Part shown: one piece after another, positions 25,256 through 32,278 of the stretch
Numbering within the stretch: the first letter of the stretch is position 1
Layout of the letters: each line of letters opens with the position of its first letter
Assembly (NCBI GenBank): GCA_029959665.1
Contig: JASCOI010000011.1
Coordinates: forward strand, 1 to 52,559
Source: Microbacteriaceae bacterium PS02333
GTDB taxonomy: Bacteria; Actinomycetota; Actinomycetes; Actinomycetales; Microbacteriaceae
Length of the DNA stretch: 52,559 bases
Reading direction: 5' to 3'
Position numbers and translations under genes: made by a program
The notes under the pieces: generated by a model
Database searches by the model: none
Seen by the model: the letters and a program-made list of their open reading frames with translations, nothing else
Told to the model about the DNA's origin: nothing

Positions 25256-25489
25256 TCAATGCCCGGTCGAGATGCCGACCAGCGACGCAATCACAAAATA
25301 GAGCCCGATCGCGGTCATGCCACACCCAAGGAACGCGATGAACCAGTTGGAGGGCTTCGGGCGAATGCTTTCGGGTAGTACGCGCCCGCGCTCTATGAAT
25401 TCAGCGGCTGCTTTCCGAAAGATGACTAGAAAAATCCCAAAGGCAATAGCGATGAGGCCAACTACAAGAAAGATGAGCACTTGAGACAT
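25256..25489 (-). CDS. Small two-helix membrane protein, immunity-like
   Basis: This is a 77-residue protein (74 from GTG 25480). Two hydrophobic helices (VLIFLVVGLIAIAFGIFLVIF and WFIAFLGCGMTAIGLYFVIASLVGI) flank a basic loop FRKAAAEFIERGRVLPESIRPKPS. No named family is recognised. The first half matches the truncated gene at 26340-26413 (VLIVFRNAAA against LVIFRKAAA). The upstream DNA (ACACAGGA, CGACTTC) is also shared. ATG 25489 lies right against AGG, so by comparison GTG 25480 is the better start. Small membrane proteins like this often serve as immunity proteins next to RHS toxins; that role is inferred. Confidence 0.65.
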   Translation of the reverse strand: MSQVLIFLVVGLIAIAFGIFLVIFRKAAAEFIERGRVLPESIRPKPSNWFIAFLGCGMTAIGLYFVIASLVGISTGH

Positions 25490-25722
25490 CCTGTGTAAGT
25501 GAAGTCGGGGCCGCAGTCCGCTCCCGCTCCGAGTCCGACCCCCGCAGCGTAGTCGGTAGCCAAGTATATCTCAGGGGCACGGAGGGCGTTGCCGGTGACG
25601 ACCCCGCCATACCCAGCTGTGCGCGAGGAACCTCCTGCCCATTCCTCCGAAATTAGGTGAGTCGAGGGTTTTGCGCTATTGGCACCTCATGGTGAAGGGC
25701 AACTGGAGTTCCTCTTGCCACG

Positions 25723-25938
25723 CTATGCCGTTAACGCAATAAACACCAAAACCAAAACTGCCAAGATGATCGATGAAGCGCCCACCACAATGCCAGCTAC
25801 GGCCAGCCCGCGACCACGCTCTCCAGACTTCGCTATTTGACTCAGCGCTAGCACACATAAGCAATCCCCACCGCATTGAATGAAAATAATCAAAAGAAAC
25901 CGCGGATTGCTGATTGATCGTAAGGCGCGAGCTGCCAC
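25723..25938 (-). CDS. DUF4190-like small membrane protein, 5' end fused to RHS debris
   Basis: This is a 71-codon frame. The second half, LALSQIAKSGERGRGLAVAGIVVG followed by a hydrophobic helix, is the signature of DUF4190-type membrane proteins. These normally have a first helix with a Pro/Ser-rich lead, but here the first 15 codons (MAARALRSISNPR) derive from the antisense-frame end of the RHS fragment. The gene therefore looks 5'-damaged, and no ribosome site is seen. It may be non-functional, or an immunity protein rebuilt after recombination. Confidence 0.5.
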   Translation of the reverse strand: MAARALRSISNPRFLLIIFIQCGGDCLCVLALSQIAKSGERGRGLAVAGIVVGASSIILAVLVLVFIALTA

Positions 25939-26339
25939 TGCGAGCTTGTATCACCGCCAGTAGCGGTCTCGGCTCCGTAGCGGTCGTAGGCGACGGTATA
26001 GGCGGTCGTGCCGCTGTCGGTGATGGCTGCGGTGGGGTTGCCGATGCCGTTGAGGATCCACATGGTGGTGGTTCCATCGGTGGTCTGCAGGTCGAAAGGC
26101 TGCCCGGTGGGCGGGTCATTGACGACCGACGCTGTGCCGGTACCGACTACTTCCCGCGAGGTGTTGCCGGTGCCGTAGGTGTACCGGAACGTCGGTCCGC
26201 TGTCGGTGCTTTGGGACAGGAGTCGGTTCATGTCGGCGCCGGCGTAGGCGTAGGCGTAGGTGGTTTTCTTCCCGTCCTTCGTGGAGGAGGTGAGCTGTTG
26301 TGCGCGGTTGTCGGTGAACGTCGCGCCGAGCGCGGCCGT
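25893..26339 (-). pseudogene. RHS-repeat protein fragment
   Basis: In one minus-strand frame about 140 codons read as RHS/YD-repeat core: TFTDNRAQQLTSSTKDGKKTTYAY, then RYTYGTGNTSREVVGTGT, MWILNGIGNPTAAITDSG and YTVAYDRYGAETATGGD. This is the region just before the hypervariable toxin tip of RHS proteins. It has no start of its own (the first ATG is at 26231) and no C-terminal tip: the frame runs into unrelated sequence and stops. The 5' edge coincides with the break in a small membrane gene at 26339/26340. It is a recombination remnant, not a working toxin. Confidence 0.8.
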
Positions 26340-26413
26340 GCCGCGGCATTCCGGAAAACGATCAGCACGGCGCCAAGCGCCACATCCATGAACCCAATGA
26401 TGAGAAAGATCAT
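26340..26413 (-). pseudogene. Truncated small membrane protein (paralog of 25256)
   Basis: The first 25 codons, IFLIIGFMDVALGAVLIVFRNAAA, are clearly related to the start of the 25256 gene. The reading frame then enters RHS sequence, giving a Pro/Arg-rich frame to 26228 with no family resemblance. AGGAAACC lies 8 nt upstream of ATG 26413, so the lead was once a real gene. It is cut exactly at the FRNAAA/FRKAAA motif. Confidence 0.7.
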
Positions 26414-26461
26414 CCGAAGAGGTTTCCTGTGTGCGCGAAGTCGACTCCGCTCCTTTGCAAT

Positions 26462-26677
26462 TCAGGTGATCACGGTCAGGATGAAGAAAGCTCCCACCAT
26501 AGCGACGATTATCCCGAATACCCGCACGGGGCGGTCGGAGTAAACATCAGCGAACTTCTTACCAACCAGTGGTTCAACGAAATCTTTCATCAGCTTGGAT
26601 ATGGGACGAGGAACCAGTGCGCAGAAAACACCGCCGATCATTGCGGCTATGCCGACAGTGATAATGAATTGAGGCAT
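26462..26677 (-). CDS. Small two-helix membrane protein, immunity-like
   Basis: This is an intact 71-residue protein with two helices (FIITVGIAAMIGGVFCALV and VRVFGIIVAMVGAFFILTVI) and a basic loop ISKLMKDFVEPLVGKKFADVYSDRP. Its plan (helix, basic loop of 25-30 residues, helix) is the same as 25256, though identity is low. GAGGAATC gives a good ribosome site for ATG 26677. The upstream frame ends TTC-TGA with the TGA overlapping that site, a coupling typical of toxin-immunity pairs. No named family is recognised. Confidence 0.7.
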   Translation of the reverse strand: MPQFIITVGIAAMIGGVFCALVPRPISKLMKDFVEPLVGKKFADVYSDRPVRVFGIIVAMVGAFFILTVIT

Positions 26678-26683
26678 GATTCC

Positions 26684-26790
26684 TCAGAACGTTTGAGCGA
26701 CACCGACGGAGCACCCTACGCCAACTCCATACGCAAGTCCGAAACCTCCGCTGGTTGGGACAGGACTGTCGAGCGCGCTGGATGCATCCA
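26684..26790 (-). pseudogene. Possible 3' tail of a lost toxin gene
   Basis: A minus-strand frame ends SGGFGLAYGVGVGCSVGVAQTF and stops 6 nt before the ATG of the 26462-26677 gene; the stop codon overlaps its ribosome site. The Gly-rich tail could be the last ~35 codons of an RHS or other toxin tip. Going upstream, the frame dissolves into the heptamer repeat, so at most the end survives. This is speculative. Confidence 0.3.
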
Positions 26791-26801
26791 AACTAAGCCC
26801 A

Positions 26802-26857
26802 AGGCCCCAGGCCGCAGGCCCCAGGCCCCAGGCCCCAGGCCCCAGGCCCCAGGCCCC
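26802..26857. repeat. Heptanucleotide tandem repeat (AGGCCCC)8
   Basis: Eight head-to-tail copies of AGGCCCC, with one unit (26809-26815) carrying a single change. Seven does not divide by three but the period of 21 bp gives a seven-residue repeat (GPGAWGL) on the minus strand, which creates long spurious frames. It lies in a 357-bp gap with no other gene. Confidence 0.9.
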
Positions 26858-26974
26858 AGAGCATCCGATGCCGCCATCGAATCCTTGGCTAGGGTCGCCG
26901 GCCTGCCCCAGAACGAGGGGCAGACGTACGACCTCAGTCGCAGCTCGAGACGTCGCGAGCGCCACGCCGTGCTG

Positions 26975-27019
26975 TTGCATGTCGCCATGACGCGACCTAG
27001 CATTCGAACACACGTTCGA
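26975..27019 (+). promoter_or_regulatory. LexA-controlled (SOS) promoter
   Basis: TTGCAT (26975-26980), 17 bp, TAGCAT (26998-27003) form a promoter. Directly downstream TCGAACACACGTTCGA (27004-27019) is a perfect match to the actinobacterial LexA box TCGAAC-N4-GTTCGA. Binding there would block the -10/start region. The controlled gene begins at 27035. Confidence 0.8.
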
Positions 27020-27034
27020 ACGAGGGAGGACCCG

Positions 27035-27298
27035 ATGATCGTCATCGATGCGGCCACGACGGTCTGGTGGGCGGACGGTGCGCCGGTCCGTCTCGTCTGG
27101 CAAGGACGCCGCTGGCGGGTGACCGATCACCCGACACGGCTCACGGTGACACCGGCAGCGCTGCCGACCGCCATCACGCACGCACCCGAGCGCACCGTGG
27201 GGTGGCGCTTCCAGGTCACGGCGGAGGACGGCGAGACACTCGTCGTCGACATCGTGCCCGACGGCTCCGCCTGGACCGTCGCCCGGACCTGGAACTGA
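27035..27298 (+). CDS. DUF6504-like small protein under SOS control
   Basis: This is an 87-residue protein. The pattern APVRLVWQGRRWRVTDHPTRL, then ITHAPERTVGWRFQVTAEDGETLVVDIVPDGSAWTVARTWN, resembles DUF6504 proteins from memory; they are often found beside translesion polymerase genes in actinobacteria. Its function is unknown. GAGGGAGGA (27022-27030) gives a strong ribosome site for ATG 27035. The LexA box directly upstream ties it to DNA damage. No polymerase gene is adjacent here, so it is an orphan SOS gene in this window. Confidence 0.78.
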   Translation: MIVIDAATTVWWADGAPVRLVWQGRRWRVTDHPTRLTVTPAALPTAITHAPERTVGWRFQVTAEDGETLVVDIVPDGSAWTVARTWN

Positions 27299-27324
27299 CC
27301 GCCGCCTCCGGGTACGGTCACGAC

Positions 27325-27840
27325 ATGAGCAGGTGGATCGCGCTGCTGCGCGGCGTGAACGTCAACGGGATCACCATCCGATCTGCCGAACTGCGGTCCC
27401 TGTTCGAGTCGCGCGGGTACCGGGACGTCCGCACCGTGCTCGCCTCGGGCAACGTCGTGTTCGACGCGGACGCCGGTGCCGCCGACCTCAAGCGGGACGT
27501 CGAGCAGGCGCTCCGTGACCGGTTCGGCTACGACGCGTGGATCGTGCTCGTCCCGCACGACGGGCTGGCTGCCGTGGTCGAGGGGTTCCCGTTCGAGAGC
27601 GCCGCGGACCGGCACGACTACGTCGTGTTCGGCTCCGACGACGCCGCACTCGACGACCTGCTCGCGGACCTCGAACTGGACCCCGCGGTCGAGCGGGCCG
27701 CACGCGGGGACGGCGTCGTCTACTGGTCTTGCCCGAAGGGGTCGAGCACGGACACGCCCTTCGCGAAGCGAGCAGGGGCAGCCCGGTTCAAGCGCACGAC
27801 GACGACCCGGAACGTGAACACGCTCCGGAAGCTGCTCTGA
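27325..27840 (+). CDS. DUF1697 family protein
   Basis: This is a 171-residue protein of the widespread DUF1697 family. It begins MSRWIALLRGVNVNGITI, the family's most conserved motif, followed by LRSLFESRGYRDVRTVLASGNVVF and, near the end, TTTTRNVNTLRKL. The length is usual for the family. Its function is unknown. ATG 27325 follows TACGGT (27313-27318) by six bases, suggesting leaderless transcription. Its stop is 3 bp from the convergent DUF937 stop. Confidence 0.9.
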   Translation: MSRWIALLRGVNVNGITIRSAELRSLFESRGYRDVRTVLASGNVVFDADAGAADLKRDVEQALRDRFGYDAWIVLVPHDGLAAVVEGFPFESAADRHDYVVFGSDDAALDDLLADLELDPAVERAARGDGVVYWSCPKGSSTDTPFAKRAGAARFKRTTTTRNVNTLRKLL

Positions 27841-27843
27841 GCG

Positions 27844-28383
27844 CTACTTCTTCCCGCCGCCGAGCAGCCCGCCGAGGCCACCGAGCAGGTCACCGATCCC
27901 ACCGCCGGACTTCGCTCCGCCAGCAGCCGCACCACCGCCACCGCCACTGCCACCGCCGAGCAGTCCGCCCAGCAGGTCGCCGATGCCGTCGGAGCCCTGC
28001 GCCGCCTGCGCACCGCCGCTCTTCTGCTTGGCGAGGAAGCTCATCACGATCGGAGCGAGCACGGGGAGCGCCTTCCCGATGACGCCGATGCCGCCGCCAG
28101 CACCACCACCAGCACCACCGCCGGTCGAGCCGAGCGCGGCCGCCACCTGGTTCTCCGACGACCCGAAGACGTTCTTCACGATCTTGCTGCCGTCGTCGGT
28201 GTCGACGTCGTCGAGGTCCACGCCGCCGTCGACCAGCGCGGCGGAGTGCTTGTCGACCGCCCGCTCGAGGGACTGATCGCCACCCTGCTCGGCGTTCGCG
28301 CGCATCCCACCGAGCAGCGCCGGCAGGGCCTTCTGCACCGCCTGGTTCGCGGTGGCCTCGTCAACGCCCCGAACACTCCGCAC
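27844..28383 (-). CDS. DUF937 family protein, apparently N-terminally short
   Basis: This is a 179-residue protein. The DUF937 core is visible from GVDEATANQAVQKALPALLGGMRANAEQGG on, then a Gly-rich linker, a second helix VIGKALPVLAPIVMSFLAKQKSGG, and Gly-rich GIGDLLGGLLGGG repeats to the end. Family members usually have about 15-20 residues (an LPxxxIAxxLG helix) before GVDEA; here only MRSVR precedes it. GTG 28383 lies 22 nt after the stop of the GH65 gene, in the same frame, without a ribosome site. The 5' end was perhaps lost, or the start is read by coupling. Confidence 0.75.
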   Translation of the reverse strand: MRSVRGVDEATANQAVQKALPALLGGMRANAEQGGDQSLERAVDKHSAALVDGGVDLDDVDTDDGSKIVKNVFGSSENQVAAALGSTGGGAGGGAGGGIGVIGKALPVLAPIVMSFLAKQKSGGAQAAQGSDGIGDLLGGLLGGGSGGGGGAAAGGAKSGGGIGDLLGGLGGLLGGGKK

Positions 28384-28404
28384 GAGGCCAGCAGCAGTCC
28401 GGGG

Positions 28405-30915
28405 TCAGGCGGTCGTCTCGTCCACCTCGTAGTCGCGCTCGAGCGAGATCGTCGGGATCGACGCCGTGATCACGGAGCCGTCGGCGCGCAGGGTGCCCTG
28501 GATGTCGCTGGTGGTCGGGGCGTGCCCGTCCATCCGCGGCCCCTGGTGCGGCAACGGCACGACCGTCGGTGCGTCCGCCGTGACGTCGAACGGCTGGTTG
28601 TGCACCCAGGCGGTGAAGCCGTCGCCGGTCTCGACCGTGAAGGTCATGCGGTCCTGTTCGAGGTCCACACGGACCCGGGAGCCCCGGACGGTGATCCGGT
28701 AGGTCAGGCGCTCCCACGACTTCGGCAGCCGCGGGTTGAACGTCATCTTCCCGCCGTGGTCGCGCATGCCGCCGAACCCGTTCACGAGCCCGCCCCAGAT
28801 GCCGCCCGTCGACGCGATGTGCACGCCGTCGGTCGTGTTGCCGTGCAGGTCGGCCAGGTCGACGTAGAGCGCCGTGTTGAAGTACTGCTCGGCGAGCTCG
28901 TGGTACCCGACCTCGGCCGCCATGATCGACTGCACGACGGCCGACAGGGTGGAGTCGCCCGTCGTCAGCGCGTCGTAGTAGTCGAAGTCGCGGCGCTTCT
29001 CGGCCGGGGTGAACTCGTGGCCCTGCAGGAACAGCGCGAGGACGACGTCCGCTTGCTTGAGCACCTGGAAGCGGTAGATGACCAGCGGGTGGTAGTGCAG
29101 CAGGAGCGGGCGCTTGGACTCCGGCGTGTTCTCGAGGTCCCAGAGCTCCTTGTCGAGGAACTGCGCGTCCTGCGGGTGGATCCCCCGGTGCGGGTCGAAC
29201 GGGATCTCCATCGACTCGGCGGCGCGCTCCCAGTCCACGATCTCGGACTCGTCGAGCCCGGTCCGCCGGACCATGCGGGCGTACTCCTCGGGGTCGTCGA
29301 CCGCGAGCTCACGGCACGCGTTGACCGCGAACCACAGGTTCGCCCTGGCCATCACGTTCGTGTACATGTTGTCGTCGACGACGGTCGTGTACTCGTCCGG
29401 GCCGGTGACCCCGTCGATGTGGAACTTCTGGTCGCCGTTCGAGCGCCAGAACCCCAGGTCCTCCCACAGACGAGCGGTCTCGACGAGGATGTCGATCGCG
29501 CCGCGCTTCAGGAACTCCCGGTCGCCGGACGCCCGCACGTACTGCATGAGGGCATGCGCGATGTCGGCGTCGATGTGGTACTGCGCGGTGCCGGCGGCGT
29601 AGTACGCACTGGACTCCTCGCCGTTGATCGTCCGCCACGGGAAGAGCGCGCCGTGCTGGTTCAGCTCGCGGGCCCGGGAGCGCGCGGCGTCGAGCATGTT
29701 GTAGCGGAACCGGAGTGCGTTCCTGGCGACGATCGGCGCCGTGTACGACAGGAACGGCAGGACGTAGATCTCCATGTCCCAGAAGTAGTGCCCGCCGTAC
29801 CCGGACCCGGTGACGCCCTTCGCCGCGATGCCGTGCCCGTCGGTGCGAGCGGTGGCCTGCGCGAGCATGAAGAGGTTCCACCGGACCGCCTGCTGGATCT
29901 CCGGCTGCCCCGCGATCTCGACGTCGCTGCGCTTCCAGTAGTCGTCCATCCACGTGCGCTGCTTGGCGAACGTCTCCTCGACCGTCTCGGCGTGTGCACG
30001 GTCCAGCGTGCGGTCGCACCGATCGGCGAGTTCACGCGCCGGCACCCCGCGGGACGTGTGGTAGACGACGTTCTTCGTCAGACGGATCGGCCTCCCGGCC
30101 TTCGCCTGCACCCGGTAGACGTGCTTGGCGAGGTCGTCCTCGATCGACGACGACTCGTCCCAGGTGTTGTCGGTCTCGAGGCGGTGCTCGACACCGACGC
30201 AGATCGTCATGCCCGAGCTGGCGGCCTGGTACCCGAGCAATGACCGGGTACCGGAGTTGCGCTTGATCTTCGGCTCGAGGACCCGCTCGGTGAACGCCTC
30301 GGCCTTGCGCGGGTCGAACGCGGTCGCCGCCGCGCGCATCCCCGCGTGGTACTCGTCGACGACGTCCTGCCGGTTCAGGATCTGGCTCGACAGCAGCACC
30401 GAGGCGTCCGCGTCGAGCATCGTGACCTCGTAGTCGATGACGGCGAGGTGTCGGTCCGTGAAGGAGACGAGCCGACGCGAGCGGATGAGCACGCGCTTGC
30501 CGGACGGCGTCGACCACTCCGTCTCGCGCAGCAGGTACCCGCCGCGGAAGTCCAGCCTGCGGGTGTGCCGCAGGATGTCCGCCTCGGCCAGCACCAGCGG
30601 CTCGTCGTCGACGTAGAGCCGGATCACCTTGGCGTCCGGCGCGTTGATGATCGTCTGCCCGGTCTTGGCGAAGCCGAACGCGTCCTCGGCGTGCCGGATC
30701 GGCCACGTCTCGTGGAACCCGTTGATGTACGTGCCGTACTGCACGCCACCGCGGCCCTCGTCGAGGTTGCCGCGGAGGCCGAGGTAGCCGTTGCCGACCG
30801 CGAAGTTCGTCTCCGCGACGCCCTGCTGGTCGGGTGCGTACTCCGTCTCGACGAGCGCCCACTCGTCGACGGGGTAGCGCACACGGTCGAGGGGATCCGA
30901 GGTGATGGGGTTCAT
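28405..30915 (-). CDS. GH65 family disaccharide phosphorylase (maltose/trehalose/kojibiose type)
   Basis: This 836-residue cytoplasmic enzyme belongs to glycoside hydrolase family 65, which splits alpha-glucosides with phosphate to give beta-glucose 1-phosphate. Seen are the N-terminal beta-sandwich (NFAVGNGYLGLRGNLDEG, YINGFHETWPI), the (alpha/alpha)6 barrel with GYGGHYFWDMEIYVLPF, and the general acid Glu508 in VTGPDEYTTVVDDNMYTN. Phosphate-site residues come near GIWGGLVNGFGGMRDHGG. The exact sugar (maltose, trehalose, kojibiose) cannot be fixed. GGAGCACCC precedes ATG 30915. The beta-phosphoglucomutase-like gene lies 67 bp upstream on the same strand, so together they would feed glucose 6-phosphate into glycolysis. 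Confidence 0.92.
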   Translation of the reverse strand: MNPITSDPLDRVRYPVDEWALVETEYAPDQQGVAETNFAVGNGYLGLRGNLDEGRGGVQYGTYINGFHETWPIRHAEDAFGFAKTGQTIINAPDAKVIRLYVDDEPLVLAEADILRHTRRLDFRGGYLLRETEWSTPSGKRVLIRSRRLVSFTDRHLAVIDYEVTMLDADASVLLSSQILNRQDVVDEYHAGMRAAATAFDPRKAEAFTERVLEPKIKRNSGTRSLLGYQAASSGMTICVGVEHRLETDNTWDESSSIEDDLAKHVYRVQAKAGRPIRLTKNVVYHTSRGVPARELADRCDRTLDRAHAETVEETFAKQRTWMDDYWKRSDVEIAGQPEIQQAVRWNLFMLAQATARTDGHGIAAKGVTGSGYGGHYFWDMEIYVLPFLSYTAPIVARNALRFRYNMLDAARSRARELNQHGALFPWRTINGEESSAYYAAGTAQYHIDADIAHALMQYVRASGDREFLKRGAIDILVETARLWEDLGFWRSNGDQKFHIDGVTGPDEYTTVVDDNMYTNVMARANLWFAVNACRELAVDDPEEYARMVRRTGLDESEIVDWERAAESMEIPFDPHRGIHPQDAQFLDKELWDLENTPESKRPLLLHYHPLVIYRFQVLKQADVVLALFLQGHEFTPAEKRRDFDYYDALTTGDSTLSAVVQSIMAAEVGYHELAEQYFNTALYVDLADLHGNTTDGVHIASTGGIWGGLVNGFGGMRDHGGKMTFNPRLPKSWERLTYRITVRGSRVRVDLEQDRMTFTVETGDGFTAWVHNQPFDVTADAPTVVPLPHQGPRMDGHAPTTSDIQGTLRADGSVITASIPTISLERDYEVDETTA

Positions 30916-30948
30916 GGGTGCTCCGTGGGAAGGGAGATGGTCGGGGAC

Positions 30949-30963
30949 GGCCTGGAGGCACGG
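30949..30963 (-). repeat. Partial dispersed repeat between pgmB-like and GH65 genes
   Basis: GGCCTGGAGGCACGG carries the core of the dispersed repeat in the 67-bp gap between the two sugar genes. Confidence 0.5.
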
Positions 30964-30982
30964 ATCGCGCCGCGCGGGCCGC

Positions 30983-31750
30983 CTACGTCGTCAACGTGGC
31001 CGGCTGGGGCAGCTCGGTGATGAGGTCGGCGAGGTCCGTCACGACGACGTCGGCACCGTTCGCGAGCAGCTCGTCGGCGCCCGCTCCGCGGTCGACACCG
31101 ATGACGAGCCCGAATGCGCCGTTCCGTCCGGCCGCGACGCCGCTCGTGGCGTCCTCCACCACGACGCACTCGGCCGCCGTCAGCCCGAACCGGCTCGCCG
31201 CGTCGAGGTACGTGTCCGGAGCGGGCTTGCCGGGGAGACCGTCCTGCCGGGCGACGAGCCCGTCGACGATGACCGGGAAGCGTTCGAGGATGCCGGCGGT
31301 CCGGAGGACCTCCACCGCGTTCGCCGAGCTCGACACCACCGCGACCGAGAGCCCGGCGTCGATGGCCGCGACGAGGAACCGCAGTGAGCCCGGGTAGGGC
31401 TCGACGCCGTGCTCGTGCAGTTCCGCCGTGAACTCGGCGTTCTTCCGGTTGCCGAGCCCGCAGACCGTGTCCCGGTCGGGGGCGTCGTCGGGGGTGCCCT
31501 GCGGCAGCTCGATGCCGCGGGAGTCGAGCAGCGAGCGGACCCCGTCGTACCGGGGCTTGCCGTCGATGTACGCGAAGTAGTCCTGCTCCGTGTACGGGTC
31601 GACGCCGTGCGCGGCGAGGTACGGCGTGAAGAGTCGGCTCCACGCACGCATGTGCACGTCGGCCGTCGGCGTCAGCACCCCGTCGAGGTCGAAGAGGAGG
31701 GCTCGCGTGTCAGCGAGGCGCGCAGGGATCCGCCGGTCCGACGACGTCAT
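30983..31750 (-). CDS. pgmB: Beta-phosphoglucomutase-like HAD hydrolase
   Basis: This is a 255-residue HAD enzyme. Motif I is LLFDLDGVLTPTADVH (Asp21, Asp23), the cap contains YFAYIDGKPRYDGVRSLLDSRGIELP, which is typical of beta-PGM, motif II is VSSSANA, the motif III Lys is in GLPGKPAPDTYLDAA and motif IV is VVEDATSGVAAG. The cap and the pairing with GH65 support conversion of beta-glucose 1-phosphate to glucose 6-phosphate. ATG 31750 has a weak AAGGTTGT site. It is the first gene of the sugar unit, divergent from NUDIX. Confidence 0.88.
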   Translation of the reverse strand: MTSSDRRIPARLADTRALLFDLDGVLTPTADVHMRAWSRLFTPYLAAHGVDPYTEQDYFAYIDGKPRYDGVRSLLDSRGIELPQGTPDDAPDRDTVCGLGNRKNAEFTAELHEHGVEPYPGSLRFLVAAIDAGLSVAVVSSSANAVEVLRTAGILERFPVIVDGLVARQDGLPGKPAPDTYLDAASRFGLTAAECVVVEDATSGVAAGRNGAFGLVIGVDRGAGADELLANGADVVVTDLADLITELPQPATLTT

Positions 31751-31849
31751 GGACAACCTTCCAGGGGGTGGTGTCGTACGAGTGCTGCGCCCGAGTCTAG
31801 GACCGCTCCAGTCCCCTCGTTCGACCGACCCACCAGGTACGGTCGGGGC

Positions 31850-32278
31850 ATGCCGGGAACACCAGAGGGGATCCGTGTCCGCGCCGTCGCCGTCGCCGTG
31901 CGTGACCGCGAGGTGCTCGTCGTCCTCCGCCACCGCGACGACCGGTCGTACGCCGTGCTCCCCGGGGGTGGCGTCGAGGCCGGCGAGACCCCGCAGCAGG
32001 CGTGCGTGCGGGAACTCCGCGAGGAGACCGGGCTCGTCGGCGTCACCGAGGCGTTGTTGCCGGTCGGGGTCGACCGCGAGGCCCCCGCGCTGTACTTCCG
32101 GGTCAGCGTCGAGGACGGCACCCCTCGGATGCCCGAGACCGCACCGGAGGCCCGGCGCGCGACCGACGAGAACCGGTACGACCCCGCGTGGGTGCCGATC
32201 GACGACCTCGACCGCATCGGGCTCCGCCCCGAGCGCGCCCGGCGCGCCGTCGAGCTCGCGCTCAGCGAACCGCGCTGA
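31850..32278 (+). CDS. NUDIX hydrolase
   Basis: This is a 142-residue pyrophosphohydrolase. The Nudix box is complete: Gly40, Glu46, Arg54-Glu55, Glu58-Glu59, Gly61 (GGGVEAGETPQQACVRELRE and onward). Flanking strands fit a minimal Nudix fold. The substrate is unknown. ATG 31850 follows TACGGT (31838-31843) by six bases, suggesting leaderless transcription. The 3' end overlaps the convergent small kinase gene by 17 bp. Confidence 0.9.
   Translation: MPGTPEGIRVRAVAVAVRDREVLVVLRHRDDRSYAVLPGGGVEAGETPQQACVRELREETGLVGVTEALLPVGVDREAPALYFRVSVEDGTPRMPETAPEARRATDENRYDPAWVPIDDLDRIGLRPERARRAVELALSEPR

Noticed and set aside
26802..26857. Considered whether the tandem repeat is a CRISPR array
   Set aside because: Units are 7 bp with no spacers, and no cas genes are present.
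24946..27034. Searched for tRNA-linked attachment sites or a transposase to explain the foreign region
   Set aside because: No tRNA, integrase or transposase sequence and no flanking direct repeats were recognised, so no island boundary is called.
26684..27181. A 165-codon minus-strand frame with GPGAWGL repeats
   Set aside because: The middle is only the translated heptamer repeat and the 5' part is antisense to the SOS gene. At most the last 35 codons could be real.
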